DNA of 64,000 bases from Rhizobium rosettiformans (GTDB lineage: Bacteria > Pseudomonadota > Alphaproteobacteria > Rhizobiales > Rhizobiaceae). Each line of letters opens with the position of its first letter. Within the stretch, counting starts at the first letter, position 1. The notes beneath the pieces are model-generated. The model was not told where the DNA came from, did no database searches, and saw nothing but the letters and a program-made list of their open reading frames with translations. Where the stretch lies: assembly GCF_016806065.1 (NCBI RefSeq), contig NZ_CP032405.1:2136001-2200000 (forward strand), written 5' to 3'. This document shows, piece after piece, positions 33,996 through 45,127 of this stretch. The translations under genes and the position numbers were made by a program.

Positions 33996-34020
33996 GTCGC
34001 GCCCGGTATGCGGGCGCGAC
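33996..34020. terminator. Hairpin between convergent anti-sigma and chemoreceptor genes
   Basis: GTCGCGCCCG (33996-34005) pairs with CGGGCGCGAC (34011-34020) over GTATG. It lies 7 bp after the anti-sigma stop and 11 bp before the end of the chemoreceptor gene. T runs are weak on both sides. Confidence 0.55.
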
Positions 34021-34031
34021 GCTTGTCAGGC

Positions 34032-35828
34032 TCAGAACTCCTGCCACTCGTCCTGCTTGAGTGCTGCATTTCCATGCGTCTGCGCCGGGCGTGCTGGTGC
34101 GCGCCGGGGTGCGGCTGCCGGGCTGGACGGCGTGTGAGCGCGCACAGCGCCATGGGGTGCTGAGGTCGCACCCTGCTGGCCGGTGTAATGCCTGCCGAGG
34201 GTAAAGCGGGAGATGAACTGGCGAAGCCGCTGTGTCTCCGTTGCGAGCGTGGCGCTTGCTGCGTTGGACTCTTCCACCATGGCAGCATTCTGCTGGGTGA
34301 CCTGGTCCATCTGGTTGACCGCCGAGTTCACCTCGGAGAGGCCGGTTGCCTGCTCGCGTGCCGAGCTCGCAATGGCCTGCATGTGGTCGTTGACCGCCAC
34401 GATATTGTCCTGGATCGTCTTCAACGCCTCACCGGTCTCGCTGACGAGCTTGACGCCGTTCTTCACCTCTTCGGATGAGTTGCGGATCAGCTCCTTGATC
34501 TCCTTTGCCGCCTGCGCCGAGCGTTGTGCGAGTTCACGCACTTCCTGTGCCACGACCGCAAAACCCTTGCCGGCTTCGCCTGCGCGCGCCGCTTCGACGC
34601 CGGCATTCAGCGCCAGAAGGTTGGTCTGGAAGGCGATTTCGTCGATCACCCCGATGATGTTTGAGATCTGGTTGGACGACTGCTCGATGCGCGCCATGGC
34701 CCCCACGGCCTCGGCGACGATCTGGCCGGAGCGGGTTGCGCTCGTATCCGCGGCCTGGGTGGCGTGACGGGCCTCCTCGGCGCGCTTCGAGGCGTTGTTG
34801 ACGTTGACGGTGATCTGGTCGAGGGCCGCTGCCGTCTCCTCGAGCGAGGCCGCCTGCTGCTCGGTGCGCTTTGAAAGATCTTCCGCGCTTGAGCTGATTT
34901 CGCGGCTGCCGCTGTCGATCTGGTCGGTGGATTGGGCCACGGCGCCAAGGGTAGTCGCAAGCTGAAGAACCGCGTCGTTCAGATTGGTTCTAAGCGCTTC
35001 GAAATCCGGAGCGAACGCGCGTTCGATCGTGAAACTGACATCACCCTTGGCCATCCGTCCGAGGGCGTCGCCGATCGTGTCCACGGCATGCACACGCTCG
35101 GTCACATCAGTGGCGAATTTCACCACCTTGGTCACACGGCCGCGATCATCCATGATCGGATTATAGGACGCGTTGATGACGACTTTCTTGCCGCCCTTGC
35201 CGTATCGGGTGAACTCGGCGGCCTGGAACTTGCCGGATCGCAACTGCGTCCAGAATTCCTGGTAATCCGCGCTGCGCGCATACTCGGGGTCGACAAACAG
35301 ACTGTGCTGCTTGCCCTTGATCTCGTCCATTCGGTAACCGAGGGCTTCAAGGAAGTTCTGATTGGCGGAAACAACTTCGCCTTGCGGCGTGAATTCGATG
35401 ATAGCCTGCACACGGCTGATGGCCTCCATCTGGTTCTGGAAGTCCAGATTCTGCAACCGTTCCTTGGCATTGGCCCATTCGACGACGAAGCCGGTGGTTT
35501 TGGCGCCATTCTTCAACGGCGTGACGATCAGGTCGAAAGCCCGGTGGCCGACCCAGATGGTTGCCTTGTGCTGATTCTTCAGGCTCGACAGCATGTTGCG
35601 CTGATGGCTGGGATCTTTGTGGAAGATGTCGATGTTGCTGCCGATAAGCTTGTCGAAGTCGAAGCGCGGCAATTCTTTCTTCAGGTCACTTTCCGCTTCC
35701 TTCAACATCGCCTTCGTCGCGGTGTTCATGTAGCGGATGTTGAGCTTTTCGTCCGCGATCATGATATTCGCGGTAATGACTTCAAGCGATTCAAGCTGTG
35801 CGCGGTTGTTTGTAGACAGTCCAAACAT
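34032..35828 (-). CDS. Soluble methyl-accepting chemotaxis protein with two PAS domains
   Basis: This 598-aa cytoplasmic chemoreceptor has no transmembrane segment. Two PAS domains lie at about 10-130 and 135-255 ([54 protein letters not shown]). A HAMP-like linker and the signalling domain at about 300-540 follow ([54 protein letters not shown]). The C-terminus ends DEWQEF after a Pro/Ala linker, close to the NWETF-type pentapeptide that tethers CheR/CheB. The ATG at 35828 has AAGG upstream; an in-frame start 22 codons earlier is less likely. It probably senses an internal redox or energy signal. Confidence 0.92.
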   Translation of the reverse strand: MFGLSTNNRAQLESLEVITANIMIADEKLNIRYMNTATKAMLKEAESDLKKELPRFDFDKLIGSNIDIFHKDPSHQRNMLSSLKNQHKATIWVGHRAFDLIVTPLKNGAKTTGFVVEWANAKERLQNLDFQNQMEAISRVQAIIEFTPQGEVVSANQNFLEALGYRMDEIKGKQHSLFVDPEYARSADYQEFWTQLRSGKFQAAEFTRYGKGGKKVVINASYNPIMDDRGRVTKVVKFATDVTERVHAVDTIGDALGRMAKGDVSFTIERAFAPDFEALRTNLNDAVLQLATTLGAVAQSTDQIDSGSREISSSAEDLSKRTEQQAASLEETAAALDQITVNVNNASKRAEEARHATQAADTSATRSGQIVAEAVGAMARIEQSSNQISNIIGVIDEIAFQTNLLALNAGVEAARAGEAGKGFAVVAQEVRELAQRSAQAAKEIKELIRNSSEEVKNGVKLVSETGEALKTIQDNIVAVNDHMQAIASSAREQATGLSEVNSAVNQMDQVTQQNAAMVEESNAASATLATETQRLRQFISRFTLGRHYTGQQGATSAPHGAVRAHTPSSPAAAPRRAPARPAQTHGNAALKQDEWQEF

Positions 35829-36050
35829 AGTGCCTTGGTCCTTTGGCCAATTTCCTTCTTCAGAAACCGGACCGCGCATCCAAAAGGTAGACAAAGGGCG
35901 AAGGTGCTGCCGCAGAATCGTCGAGTTTGTATAACTTGTTGTTATCGCGTTTGTTTCCGTACCAAGATATACAAAATTAGTAGTATCGAATGTGTTAAAA
36001 TGAATAATGGCGTTGACGCTGCCGGAAGAGAACTGTCAATCGGAATAGAC
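35829..36050. other. Intergenic region between chemoreceptor and edd terminator
   Basis: About 220 bp separate the start of the - strand chemoreceptor gene from the edd terminator. It is AT-rich at 35930-36005 (GTTGTTATCGCG, AATTAGTAGTATCG) and should contain the chemoreceptor promoter reading leftward. I see no gene in it. Confidence 0.5.
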
Positions 36051-36077
36051 AAAAGGCCGCGATTACTCGCGGCCCTT
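36051..36077 (-). terminator. Terminator of zwf-pgl-edd
   Basis: Read on the - strand, GGCCGCG (36068-36074) and CGCGGCC (36055-36061) form a 7-bp stem followed by TTTTG (complement of 36051-36054). It lies about 27 bp after the edd stop. Confidence 0.8.
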
Positions 36078-36103
36078 GAGCTTAATTCTACGAATTGAGG
36101 CGC

Positions 36104-37921
36104 TTAGAACAGGACGCTTGCGCCCTGGTCGGCAGGTCCGGCGATCCGGCGGAAGCTGGCAAACAGCTCACGGCCCATGCCGAACTCATTGTCGTCGAGA
36201 TTGGTGGTGGCAAGCGGTCGGGCGTCGAACTCTGCCGCATCGACCAGAACTTCGAGCGTGCCGGCAACAGCATCCAGCCGCACCATGTCGCCGTCCTTGA
36301 TCCTGGCGATCGCGCCACCGTCGACGGCTTCGGGCGTCAGATGGATCGCTGCCGGTATCTTGCCCGACGCACCGGACATGCGCCCGTCGGTCACGAGTGC
36401 GACCTTGAAGCCGCGATCCTGCAACACGCCAAGCGGTGGCGTCAGGCGGTGCAGTTCCGGCATGCCATTCGCCTTCGGTCCCTGGAAGCGGACAACCGCG
36501 ACGAAGTCGCGCTCCAGCTTGCCGGCCTTGAAGGCGTCCTGCAGTTCCTGCTGATCGTTGAAGACGATTGCGGGGGCCTCGATAACGTGACGCTCCGGCT
36601 TGACGGCCGAAATCTTGATGACCGCCTTGCCGAGATTTCCCGTCAGCATCTTCAATCCGCCATTCGCCTGGAAAGGCTTGTCGATCGTTGTCAGCACCTT
36701 CGGATCGGCACTCACGTCCGCGGCCGGCTCGCGATGGACGGTGCCGTCGTCGGCGAGCTTCGGGTCGATCGTATAGGCAGCGAGACCCTGACCATAGACG
36801 GTTCGCACATCGTCATGCACGTAGCCAGCCTTGAGCAGTTGCTTGATCAGGAAGCCCATGCCACCGGCGGCATGGAAATGGTTCACGTCGGCAAGCCCGT
36901 TCGGATAGACGCGCGCGAGCAGCGGCACGATGTCCGAGAGCTCCGAGATGTCCTGCCAGGTGAGCTGGATGCCGCCTGCGCGCGCCATGGCGATCAGGTG
37001 GATCGTGTGGTTGGTCGAGCCACCGGTCGCATGCAGGCCGACAACGCCGTTGACGATCGAGCGTTCGTCGATCATCTCGCCAGCCGGCGTGAACTCGTTG
37101 CCGAGTGCTGTGATCGCCAGCGCCCTCTTGGTCGCTTCCTTGGTCAGCGCATCGCGCAGCGGTGTGCCGGGATTGATGAAGGAAGCACCGGGCAGATGGA
37201 AGCCCATGATCTCCATCAGCATCTGATTGGAATTGGCGGTGCCGTAGAAGGTACAGGTGCCCGGGCCGTGATAGGACTTGGATTCCGCTTCGAGCAGCTC
37301 GGCACGCCCGACCTTGCCCTCAGCATAGAGCTGGCGGATGCGCGACTTCTCGTCGTTCGGCAGGCCCGTGGTCATCGGTCCGGCCGGGATGAACACCGAG
37401 GGGAGGTGGCCGAAGGTGAGTGCCGCGATCATCAGGCCTGGCACGATCTTGTCGCAGACGCCGAGATAGACGGCCGCATCGAACATGTTGTGAGAAAGGC
37501 CGATGCCCGCCGCCATCGCAATCGCGTCGCGGGAGAACAGCGAGAGCTCCATGCCGGGCTGGCCCTGGGTTACGCCGTCGCACATTGCGGGAACACCACC
37601 CGCGACCTGTGCCACGCCGCCGGCTTCGGATGCTGCCTGGCGGATCAGTGCCGGATAGGTCTCGAAGGGCTGGTGTGCCGAGAGCATGTCGTTATAGGCG
37701 GTAATGATGCCAAGGTTCGGCACCACGTCGCCGGCCAACGCTTCCTTGTCCCTGGGCGAACAGACCGCGAAGCCATGGGCGAGGTTGCCACAGGACAGTG
37801 TCGAGCGATGCACGCCCTTGGAGATCGCCCGGCGCGTGCGGTCGAGATAGGCTTCGCGGGTCGGCTTGGAACGCTCGACGATCCGCTTGGTGATGGCTTC
37901 GATACGGCTGTCTGCAGTCAT
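36104..37921 (-). CDS. edd: Phosphogluconate dehydratase
   Basis: Edd dehydrates 6-phosphogluconate to 2-keto-3-deoxy-6-phosphogluconate in the Entner-Doudoroff pathway, the main hexose route in rhizobia. The 605-aa product is of full family length with ILVD/EDD motifs: [21 protein letters not shown] [37 protein letters not shown] (Fe-S Cys), [19 protein letters not shown] and [25 protein letters not shown] lies nine bases before the ATG. It is the last gene of zwf-pgl-edd. The aldolase gene eda is not in the window. Confidence 0.96.
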   Translation of the reverse strand: MTADSRIEAITKRIVERSKPTREAYLDRTRRAISKGVHRSTLSCGNLAHGFAVCSPRDKEALAGDVVPNLGIITAYNDMLSAHQPFETYPALIRQAASEAGGVAQVAGGVPAMCDGVTQGQPGMELSLFSRDAIAMAAGIGLSHNMFDAAVYLGVCDKIVPGLMIAALTFGHLPSVFIPAGPMTTGLPNDEKSRIRQLYAEGKVGRAELLEAESKSYHGPGTCTFYGTANSNQMLMEIMGFHLPGASFINPGTPLRDALTKEATKRALAITALGNEFTPAGEMIDERSIVNGVVGLHATGGSTNHTIHLIAMARAGGIQLTWQDISELSDIVPLLARVYPNGLADVNHFHAAGGMGFLIKQLLKAGYVHDDVRTVYGQGLAAYTIDPKLADDGTVHREPAADVSADPKVLTTIDKPFQANGGLKMLTGNLGKAVIKISAVKPERHVIEAPAIVFNDQQELQDAFKAGKLERDFVAVVRFQGPKANGMPELHRLTPPLGVLQDRGFKVALVTDGRMSGASGKIPAAIHLTPEAVDGGAIARIKDGDMVRLDAVAGTLEVLVDAAEFDARPLATTNLDDNEFGMGRELFASFRRIAGPADQGASVLF

Positions 37922-38011
37922 CGGATATGGCTCCTCATCTGGCGCGGGCGCTTAAGGGCGCACATCGCGCAAAGGCCTCCTTGGCCGGGAAACTCGTCTT
38001 ATGCGCATCAA

Positions 38012-38047
38012 CCTGCCGAACACCTCCGGCAGGCAGGGCTCTGCCCT
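38012..38047 (-). other. Intercistronic hairpins pgl-edd
   Basis: The 125-bp pgl-edd gap has two adjacent stems: AGGGC/GCCCT at 38035-38039 and 38043-38047, starting at the pgl stop, and CCTGCCG/CGGCAGG at 38012-38018 and 38027-38033. No T run follows, so partial termination or message processing between pgl and edd is possible. Confidence 0.4.
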
Positions 38048-38745
38048 CAGGGCGCCCAATAGATGTCGGGCGTCGTCCGGGCCCGTTCAAGAACGGCCCT
38101 GATCGGCATGTCTTTCTCGTCCGTGCCGGCCAATGCCTTGTCCAGTACGGCTTTCTTTTCAGCCCCTTCGATATGCACGACCAGAAGGTCTGCATCGTGA
38201 AGCGCGGAAAAGGAGAGCGTCAGGCGGGCTTCGCCAGCGCCCGGCGCTTCCATGGTCATGACGCGGCGCGGTTGTGAGAGATCGAGCGCTGCGTCCAGAT
38301 GATCGCCGCCCGGAAAGAAGGAGGCTGTGTGCCCGTCGGTCCCCATGCCGAGAATCGCGACGTCGAAGGGCTCGGTCATCCCGGGCACGATACCCGATGC
38401 CGTCTTCGCCGCTTCCTCGATGGTCGCTTCCGGGCGATAGAGCGGCACGAACTCGGCGGCTGACGCTTCGTTCTTCAAAAGATGCGTCTTGACCAGCAGA
38501 TGGTTCGAGCGCGGATTGTCTTCTGGCACAAAACGTTCATCGACCAGGGTGACTTTCACTTTGGTCCAGTCGAGGATGCGTGTCGACAGCGCCTCGAAGA
38601 AAGCCTTGGGCGTCGAGCCGCCGGAGACGGCAAGCGTTGCCGCGCCCTTGTTCGCGATCGCACCGGAGAGCGCAGAGGCCACGGCATCGGCAAGCCCGGC
38701 TGCAAGCGCCGCGCCTGTCTCGAATGTTTTCATGTGATGCGCCAT
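38047..38745 (-). CDS. pgl: 6-phosphogluconolactonase
   Basis: Pgl hydrolyses 6-phosphogluconolactone to 6-phosphogluconate, between Zwf and Edd. The 232-aa product has DevB/Pgl-type motifs: NKGAATLAVSGGSTPKAFFE, KVTLVDERFVPEDNPRSNH, AILGMGTDGHTASFFPGGDH and RLTLSFSALHDADLLVVHIE. The start at 38745 is 11 bp after the zwf stop; MKTFE four codons later is possible. It is the middle gene of the operon. Confidence 0.95.
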   Translation of the reverse strand: MAHHMKTFETGAALAAGLADAVASALSGAIANKGAATLAVSGGSTPKAFFEALSTRILDWTKVKVTLVDERFVPEDNPRSNHLLVKTHLLKNEASAAEFVPLYRPEATIEEAAKTASGIVPGMTEPFDVAILGMGTDGHTASFFPGGDHLDAALDLSQPRRVMTMEAPGAGEARLTLSFSALHDADLLVVHIEGAEKKAVLDKALAGTDEKDMPIRAVLERARTTPDIYWAP

Positions 38746-38756
38746 TGGCCCGGGCC

Positions 38757-40229
<1,473 letters not shown>

Positions 40230-40314
40230 GCGCATCTCTCGTTCGGCAAATTCGTTGGACAGGTTCTAATCTAATCGATTTAAAAAAGCCACCCTTGCGG
40301 CAGCGATTTTGTCT
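40230..40314 (-). promoter_or_regulatory. zwf upstream region with AATCGATT palindrome
   Basis: The 85-bp gap before zwf contains AATCGATT at 40274-40281 inside CTAATCGATTTAAAAAA, 45 bp upstream of the start. A CG-centred A/T palindrome is the usual form of a LacI-family operator. No promoter hexamers were assigned with confidence. Confidence 0.4.
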
Positions 40315-40698
40315 TCACACCGCGTTGAGCCCCTGTGCCACCGCTGTTCTGCGACAATGAATCACACGTCCGGATGACGGCGGCGCGACGCTCAAACCGC
40401 AGAGAACGCCGAACAGGAGGATGTAGGCCAACCAGCGGAAGGGACCTCTCCGGCCATCCTGGCCGGGTTCGCCGACTGCGGTCAACAAATGCAGGGCGTC
40501 TGTTGCCTGCCGTGCCGGCACCAGAATAGGGCAGCCGCCCAGCGCCGAGGCATAGTGCGAGTAGTTGTTGAGCATGTGGATCGGCTCGGCGGCAATGAGG
40601 ATGTCATGCGCTGCAAGATACGATCGTGTCACGGCAAAATCGGCGGCATTGAAGACCCTTGCCACCCGCACCAGCGCGTCGTCACGCAGTTCTGCCAC
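40315..40698 (-). CDS. DUF2007-like small protein with membrane segment
   Basis: This 127-aa protein has an N-terminal domain at about 8-75 (LVRVARVFNAADFAVTRSYL, HYASALGGCPILVPARQATD) that resembles DUF2007, a small putative signal-transducing family. One transmembrane helix follows at about 87-104 (FRWLAYILLFGVLCGLSV). The start is GTG at 40698, three bases after the puuB stop with no good ribosome-binding site, so it is probably translated by coupling. Function is unknown. Confidence 0.65.
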   Translation of the reverse strand: MAELRDDALVRVARVFNAADFAVTRSYLAAHDILIAAEPIHMLNNYSHYASALGGCPILVPARQATDALHLLTAVGEPGQDGRRGPFRWLAYILLFGVLCGLSVAPPSSGRVIHCRRTAVAQGLNAV

Positions 40699-40701
40699 GC
40701 T

Positions 40702-41988
40702 TCAGAACCGGTCCCGGAGCGCATACCAGGTGAGCGCGAGGAACAGCAGCGGCTTGCGCAGGCTGGCGCCGCCGGGGAAGGGCGGGATCTTCAGGTCCTT
40801 GAGCACGTCGAGCTCTCGGGCATTGCCGGCCACCATGTCGGCATACATCTTGCCGCAGTAGTTCGACAGCATCACGCCATGCCCGGAATAGCCGGCGAGC
40901 GATGTCACGCCGGGCATCACGTCCCGGGCAAAAGGTTTGCGCGGCAGGGTAATGCCGACCGAGCCACCCCAGCCATGGGTGATCTCGATGTTCTTGAGAT
41001 CGGGATAGATCTCGGCGATCTGCCGGCGGATATGGGTCGAGATATCGCGGGGGCTGTCGGCGGTATAGGCCTCGCGCCCGCCGAACAGCAGCCGTCCGTC
41101 GCGGCTCTTGCGGAAGTAGCGCACCACGAAGCGACTGTCGGCCACGGCCTCGGAGCCCTTGAGTACCTGCGGGAATTTGCTCAGCGGTTCCGTCGCTCCG
41201 ATGAAGGAGCGGATCGGCATCACATGCGATGCCGTTACCGGTTCCAGATTGCCGATATAGGCATTGGTCGCGATCAGCAGCCGTTCGGCGGTGATGGTGC
41301 CGCGCGCCGTGTCGATCACGGTCTTGCCGCCTTCCTGGCGAATGGCGGTCGCCGGCGTCATTTCGTGTATCCTGGCGCCGGCCTGGTGGGCCACGCGTGC
41401 GAGGCCGACCAGCAGCTTCAGCGGATGGATATGACCCGTGCCGGTATCGCGCACCCCGTAATGATACCGCGTCGAACCGACACGCTCATGCGTCTCTTCC
41501 CGGTCCATGAAGGAGATATGCGGATAGCCGTAACGCACCGCCATGACCTCGGCATCGTGCCGATAGTCCGATTCCCAGCCGCGCTTGTGCGCTACGTTCA
41601 ACTGGCCGGGCATGTATTCGATATCGATGCCGTGCTGCTCGGCGAAGTCCAGCAGGTAGTGCTTGGCGTTTTCCGCCATGTCGAAGAGCGCCTTCGACCG
41701 TTCGAAACCGAGCTCGGCTTCCAACTCGCCAGGCCAGGCCCTTTGGCCGGTGCCGAGCTGCCCGCCATTGCGCCCCGAAGCGCCGTCCCCGAAGCGGCTG
41801 CCTTCGATCAGTACGACCGAGACGCCCAGGCGTGCGAGATTGAAGGCCGCCTGCAGACCTGTGAAGCCGCCACCGATGATGGCGACGTCAGCGGAGACAG
41901 AGCCATCGAGGGCCGGATATTCCGGCCGCTCGCCCACACTTGCCTGATACCAGGAGATCCCCGGCGCGATCGGGCTTTGCCATGTCAT
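40702..41988 (-). CDS. puuB: FAD-dependent amine oxidase, PuuB type
   Basis: This 428-aa flavoprotein belongs to the DAO family. It has the N-terminal FAD site DVAIIGGGFTGLQAAFNLAR (residues 34-53), the flavin-contacting SRFGDGASGRNGGQLGTGQR, and a C-terminal GGSVGITLPRKPFARDV and SGHGVMLSNYCGK. It is like gamma-glutamylputrescine oxidase, which oxidises the product of PuuA with release of ammonia and H2O2. It lies 13 bp after puuA, which supports that role; other N-substituted amino acid substrates remain possible. Confidence 0.85.
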   Translation of the reverse strand: MTWQSPIAPGISWYQASVGERPEYPALDGSVSADVAIIGGGFTGLQAAFNLARLGVSVVLIEGSRFGDGASGRNGGQLGTGQRAWPGELEAELGFERSKALFDMAENAKHYLLDFAEQHGIDIEYMPGQLNVAHKRGWESDYRHDAEVMAVRYGYPHISFMDREETHERVGSTRYHYGVRDTGTGHIHPLKLLVGLARVAHQAGARIHEMTPATAIRQEGGKTVIDTARGTITAERLLIATNAYIGNLEPVTASHVMPIRSFIGATEPLSKFPQVLKGSEAVADSRFVVRYFRKSRDGRLLFGGREAYTADSPRDISTHIRRQIAEIYPDLKNIEITHGWGGSVGITLPRKPFARDVMPGVTSLAGYSGHGVMLSNYCGKMYADMVAGNARELDVLKDLKIPPFPGGASLRKPLLFLALTWYALRDRF

Positions 41989-42001
41989 GGGTTCGCCTCC
42001 C

Positions 42002-43438
42002 TCATACGTTGAGCAGGAGGAATTCGCGTTCCCACGGGCTGATCACCTGCATGAAGGTCTCGAACTCGCCGCGCTTCACACCGGCATAGAGGCCGACAAA
42101 CTCTGAACCGAAGACCTCGTGGAAGTCGGTTTCACCCTCGAGCAGGGCCACGGCTTCCAGGAGGCCGCGCGGCAGGTCGACGGAGCCTTCATTGGCCGAA
42201 CCTTCTGCCGCCGCCGTCGGCTCGATTTCCTTGACGATGCCGAGATAGCCGCAGGCAAGCGACGCCGCGAGCGCCAGATACGGATTGGCGTCCGAACTCG
42301 GCAGGCGGTTCTCGACGCGCCGTGCCGCGGAATCCGAAACCGGCACGCGGAAGGCCGTCGTGCGGTTGTCGTAACCCCAGGCATTGTTGACGGGCGCGGC
42401 CATATCCGGCGTCAGGCGACGGTAGGAATTCACGTAAGGCGCCAGCATCACCAGCGAGCTCGGCACATATTTCTGCATGCCACCGATGAAGTGGAAGAAT
42501 TCCGGCGAGGCCGAGCCGTCGGGGTTGGAGAAGATGTTCTTGCCTGTCTTGGCGTCGACCACCGACTGGTGGATATGCATCGCCGATCCCGGCTGGCCCT
42601 GCATGGGCTTTGCCATGAAGGTCGCATAGATCCCATGCTTGAGCGCCGCTTCGCGGATCGTGCGCTTGAACATGAAGACCTGATCAGCAAGCTCGATCGG
42701 ATTGCCGTGGCGCAGGTTGATTTCCAGCTGTGCCGGACCCTCCTCGTGGATCAGGGTGTCGATCTCCAGCCCCTGCTTCTCCGAGAAGTGATAGATGTCG
42801 TCGATCAACTCGTCGAACTCGTTGATCGCGGCGATCGAATAGCCCTGGCCGCCGATGATCGAACGACCGGAGCGCCCCTTCGGCGGATGCAGCGGATAGT
42901 CCGGGTCGTCGTTCATCGCGACGAGATAGAACTCGATTTCCGGCGCAACCACCGGCTTCCAGCCCTTTTCGTCGTAAAGGCGCAGCACGTTCTTCAAGAC
43001 ATTGCGCGGCGTGTAGGAGACGTTCTCCCCGTCCACATTGACGATGTCGCAGATCACCTGTGCGGTCGGATCCGTTTCCCACGGCACGACTGAAAGCGTC
43101 GAAAGATCCGGCAAGAGCTTCAGATCGCTGTCGCGCGGCTCGTAGCGAAAATTCGCCGTTTCGTCAGGATATTCGCCGGAGATCGTATGGCGATAGAGCG
43201 CCGAGGGGAGCGCCAGCGACGTGTTCGAGGTGAATTTCGACGACGGCATCATCTTGCCGCGCGGAACGCCGGCTAAGTCAGGCGTGATGCATTCGATATC
43301 CTCGATGCCGCGGGCTCTCAGCCAGGTGGCCGCTTCCTTCCAGTTCGAGACGCCGCGCTTGGATCCGGGATCCGGCGGGATCACCGCCTTCTTGGAGGGA
43401 GCACTGTGGGATCTCATCATGGATTTCTTCGCGGGCAT
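42002..43438 (-). CDS. puuA: Gamma-glutamylputrescine synthetase-like (glutamine synthetase family)
   Basis: PuuA ligates glutamate to putrescine using ATP, the first step of gamma-glutamylated putrescine breakdown. The 478-aa product has glutamine synthetase features: a beta-grasp N-terminal domain, the metal site VVAPEIEFYL, EGPAQLEINLRHG, GSAMHIHQSVVDAKTG, and the substrate region SYRRLTPDMAAPVNNAWGYD with RVENRLPSSDANPYLALAAS. Its neighbour is puuB, and a putrescine importer is 9 kb away. The start at 43438 could be replaced by Met at 43420. Biosynthetic GlnA is excluded by sequence style and context. Confidence 0.88.
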   Translation of the reverse strand: MPAKKSMMRSHSAPSKKAVIPPDPGSKRGVSNWKEAATWLRARGIEDIECITPDLAGVPRGKMMPSSKFTSNTSLALPSALYRHTISGEYPDETANFRYEPRDSDLKLLPDLSTLSVVPWETDPTAQVICDIVNVDGENVSYTPRNVLKNVLRLYDEKGWKPVVAPEIEFYLVAMNDDPDYPLHPPKGRSGRSIIGGQGYSIAAINEFDELIDDIYHFSEKQGLEIDTLIHEEGPAQLEINLRHGNPIELADQVFMFKRTIREAALKHGIYATFMAKPMQGQPGSAMHIHQSVVDAKTGKNIFSNPDGSASPEFFHFIGGMQKYVPSSLVMLAPYVNSYRRLTPDMAAPVNNAWGYDNRTTAFRVPVSDSAARRVENRLPSSDANPYLALAASLACGYLGIVKEIEPTAAAEGSANEGSVDLPRGLLEAVALLEGETDFHEVFGSEFVGLYAGVKRGEFETFMQVISPWEREFLLLNV

Positions 43439-43560
43439 GTCTCACCGGTTGGTTGTTGATGCGGGTCATCATAGCCAGACTTTGGCCTTTGGCCAGCCGG
43501 ACGCGTTGACTTTGATCATAAGTTTGTCGAGACAGGCGGCAGATCCCCGGGAGCATCAGC

Positions 43561-44742
43561 ATGGCCAGCAACTACGACGTCGCGATCATCGGAGCCGGTG
43601 CCGCCGGCATGATGGCGGCTTTCACAGCGGGTCAGCGGGGCAAATCCGTCATCGTTCTCGACCATGCCAAGGCGCCTGGTGAAAAGATCCGCATCTCCGG
43701 TGGCGGCCGCTGCAACTTCACCAATCTTCATGCCGGCCCTAAGAATTACATTTCTGAGAATCCGCATTTCGCCAAGTCGGCGCTCGCCCGCTACACACCT
43801 TATGATTTCATCGCCATGGTCGACCGCCACAAGATCGCCTGGCACGAAAAGACCCTTGGCCAACTCTTCTGCGATGACAGCGCCAAGGACATCATCCGCA
43901 TGCTGCTCGAAGAAATGCGCGCGGTGCATGTCGACCTGAAACTCTCCTGCGAAATTTCCGAAGTTGAAAAGGGCCCGGACGGTTTCCGCCTCTCCACGAG
44001 TGAAGGACCGATCCGTGCCGCAAGCCTGGTGATGGCATCAGGCGGCAAGTCGATCCCCAAGATGGGCGCGACCGGCTTTGCCTATCGCATCGCCGAGCAG
44101 TTCGGCCTGCCCGTCACCGAAACCCGGCCGGCTCTCGTGCCTCTCACGCTCGAGCCTAATCTCCTGGGCGAACTGTCGGAGCTCTCCGGCGTCGCCGTCG
44201 ATGCCGATGTCGCTTGCGGCAAGACCCGCTTCCATGAGGCGCTCCTCTTTACCCATCGCGGACTGTCCGGCCCTTCCATCCTGCAGATATCAAGCTATTG
44301 GCGGGAAGGCGACGAGATCCAGCTCTCGTTAGAGCCTGGCGTCGATATCCTCGAACACCTGAAGACGGCCAAGCGCGAAAACGGCCGACAGCAGGTCCAG
44401 ACCGTGCTTGCCCAGTATCTGCCCAAGCGCCTCGCTCAATATCTCGCGGAGACCGCCAAGCTGGAACGTCCGCTCGCCGATCTCCCCGACAAGGCCTTGT
44501 CATCGCTTTCCGAGCGCATCCGCCGCTGGCCGATCAAGCCTGCGGGATCGGAAGGCTACCGCACGGCCGAAGTGACGCTCGGCGGCGTCGACACCGACGC
44601 GCTCGACAGCCGTAGCATGCAGGCGAAAACCGTGCCGGGCCTCTACTTCATCGGTGAGTGCGTCGATGTCACCGGCTGGCTCGGAGGCTATAATTTCCAG
44701 TGGGCCTGGGCTTCGGGTCATGCGGCCGGCGAGGCCGTCTGA
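43561..44742 (+). CDS. HI0933/YhiN-family flavoprotein
   Basis: This 393-aa protein has an N-terminal FAD-binding Rossmann motif (NYDVAIIGAGAAGMMAAFTA) and family segments GEKIRISGGGRCNFTNLHA, LVMASGGKSIPKMGATGFAY, FTHRGLSGPSILQISSYW and a C-terminal ECVDVTGWLGGYNFQWAWAS. The family is common but its substrate is not settled; BaiN-like flavin reductase activity has been reported for a relative. GGGAG precedes the ATG. It diverges from puuA across 122 bp and appears monocistronic. Confidence 0.88.
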   Translation: MASNYDVAIIGAGAAGMMAAFTAGQRGKSVIVLDHAKAPGEKIRISGGGRCNFTNLHAGPKNYISENPHFAKSALARYTPYDFIAMVDRHKIAWHEKTLGQLFCDDSAKDIIRMLLEEMRAVHVDLKLSCEISEVEKGPDGFRLSTSEGPIRAASLVMASGGKSIPKMGATGFAYRIAEQFGLPVTETRPALVPLTLEPNLLGELSELSGVAVDADVACGKTRFHEALLFTHRGLSGPSILQISSYWREGDEIQLSLEPGVDILEHLKTAKRENGRQQVQTVLAQYLPKRLAQYLAETAKLERPLADLPDKALSSLSERIRRWPIKPAGSEGYRTAEVTLGGVDTDALDSRSMQAKTVPGLYFIGECVDVTGWLGGYNFQWAWASGHAAGEAV

Positions 44743-44850
44743 GCAAAGTCTCACGCTCCGGACAAGCTTATGCGGGTAATTCAGAGCTTGTTAACATGCG
44801 TCGGTCATCCTGCCTGAATGCCGGTGTGATATACTCAGATATCGCGACAT

Positions 44851-44890
44851 GAGGTCTGGCCGGCTAAAGGCCCCGCAAGGGCATGACCTT
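44851..44890 (+). ncRNA. Compact three-way-junction leader candidate
   Basis: AGGTC (44852-44856) can pair with GACCT (44885-44889), enclosing GGCC/GGCC (44858-44861 and 44869-44872) with a GCTAAA loop and a CCC-GCAA-GGG hairpin (44872-44881). The last base pairs of the two inner stems compete for C44872. It lies 28 bases before the ATG of a 49-codon ORF. It could be a leader element; I cannot place it in a known RNA family. Confidence 0.3.
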
Positions 44891-44917
44891 CCCTGGCCGC
44901 ATCAAGGACCGCGCCCC

Positions 44918-45067
44918 ATGAACCATGAGACCCGCAAGCCCCGTGCCATCGCCATTGCCGTCACGCGCAGCCGTGACGCAGAGCGCGCCCGTTTGCGCCA
45001 TGTCAGCATCGTCTGCCTTTATGCCGCCAGCGCCCTCGCTGCGCTTGCCTTCGGTCTCCTCGGCTAA
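44918..45067 (+). CDS. Small single-span membrane protein
   Basis: This 49-aa ORF has a basic N-terminal half (RKPRAIAIAVTRSRDAERAR) and a C-terminal hydrophobic helix (HVSIVCLYAASALAALAFGL). AAGGA at 44904-44908 is well placed before the ATG, and a hairpin with T run at 45128-45168 follows, so it looks like a complete short transcription unit. No homologue is recognised from sequence; the coding claim rests on these signals and composition. Confidence 0.45.
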   Translation: MNHETRKPRAIAIAVTRSRDAERARLRHVSIVCLYAASALAALAFGLLG

Positions 45068-45127
45068 GGCACCTCGAAGACCCACCTTTTCAGTGGCAGC
45101 CAATCGCTTTTCCGCGGTTTGACAACA

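Noticed and set aside
34991..34998. AAGCGCTT inside the soluble chemoreceptor gene
   Set aside because: It matches the AglR core but is in coding sequence, unpaired with other copies and far from any promoter; a chance match.
36095..38062. A 655-codon open frame on the + strand opposite edd
   Set aside because: Edd on the - strand is a full-length enzyme with clear motifs. The opposite frame has Arg/His/Asp-rich composition typical of the complement of high-GC coding sequence.
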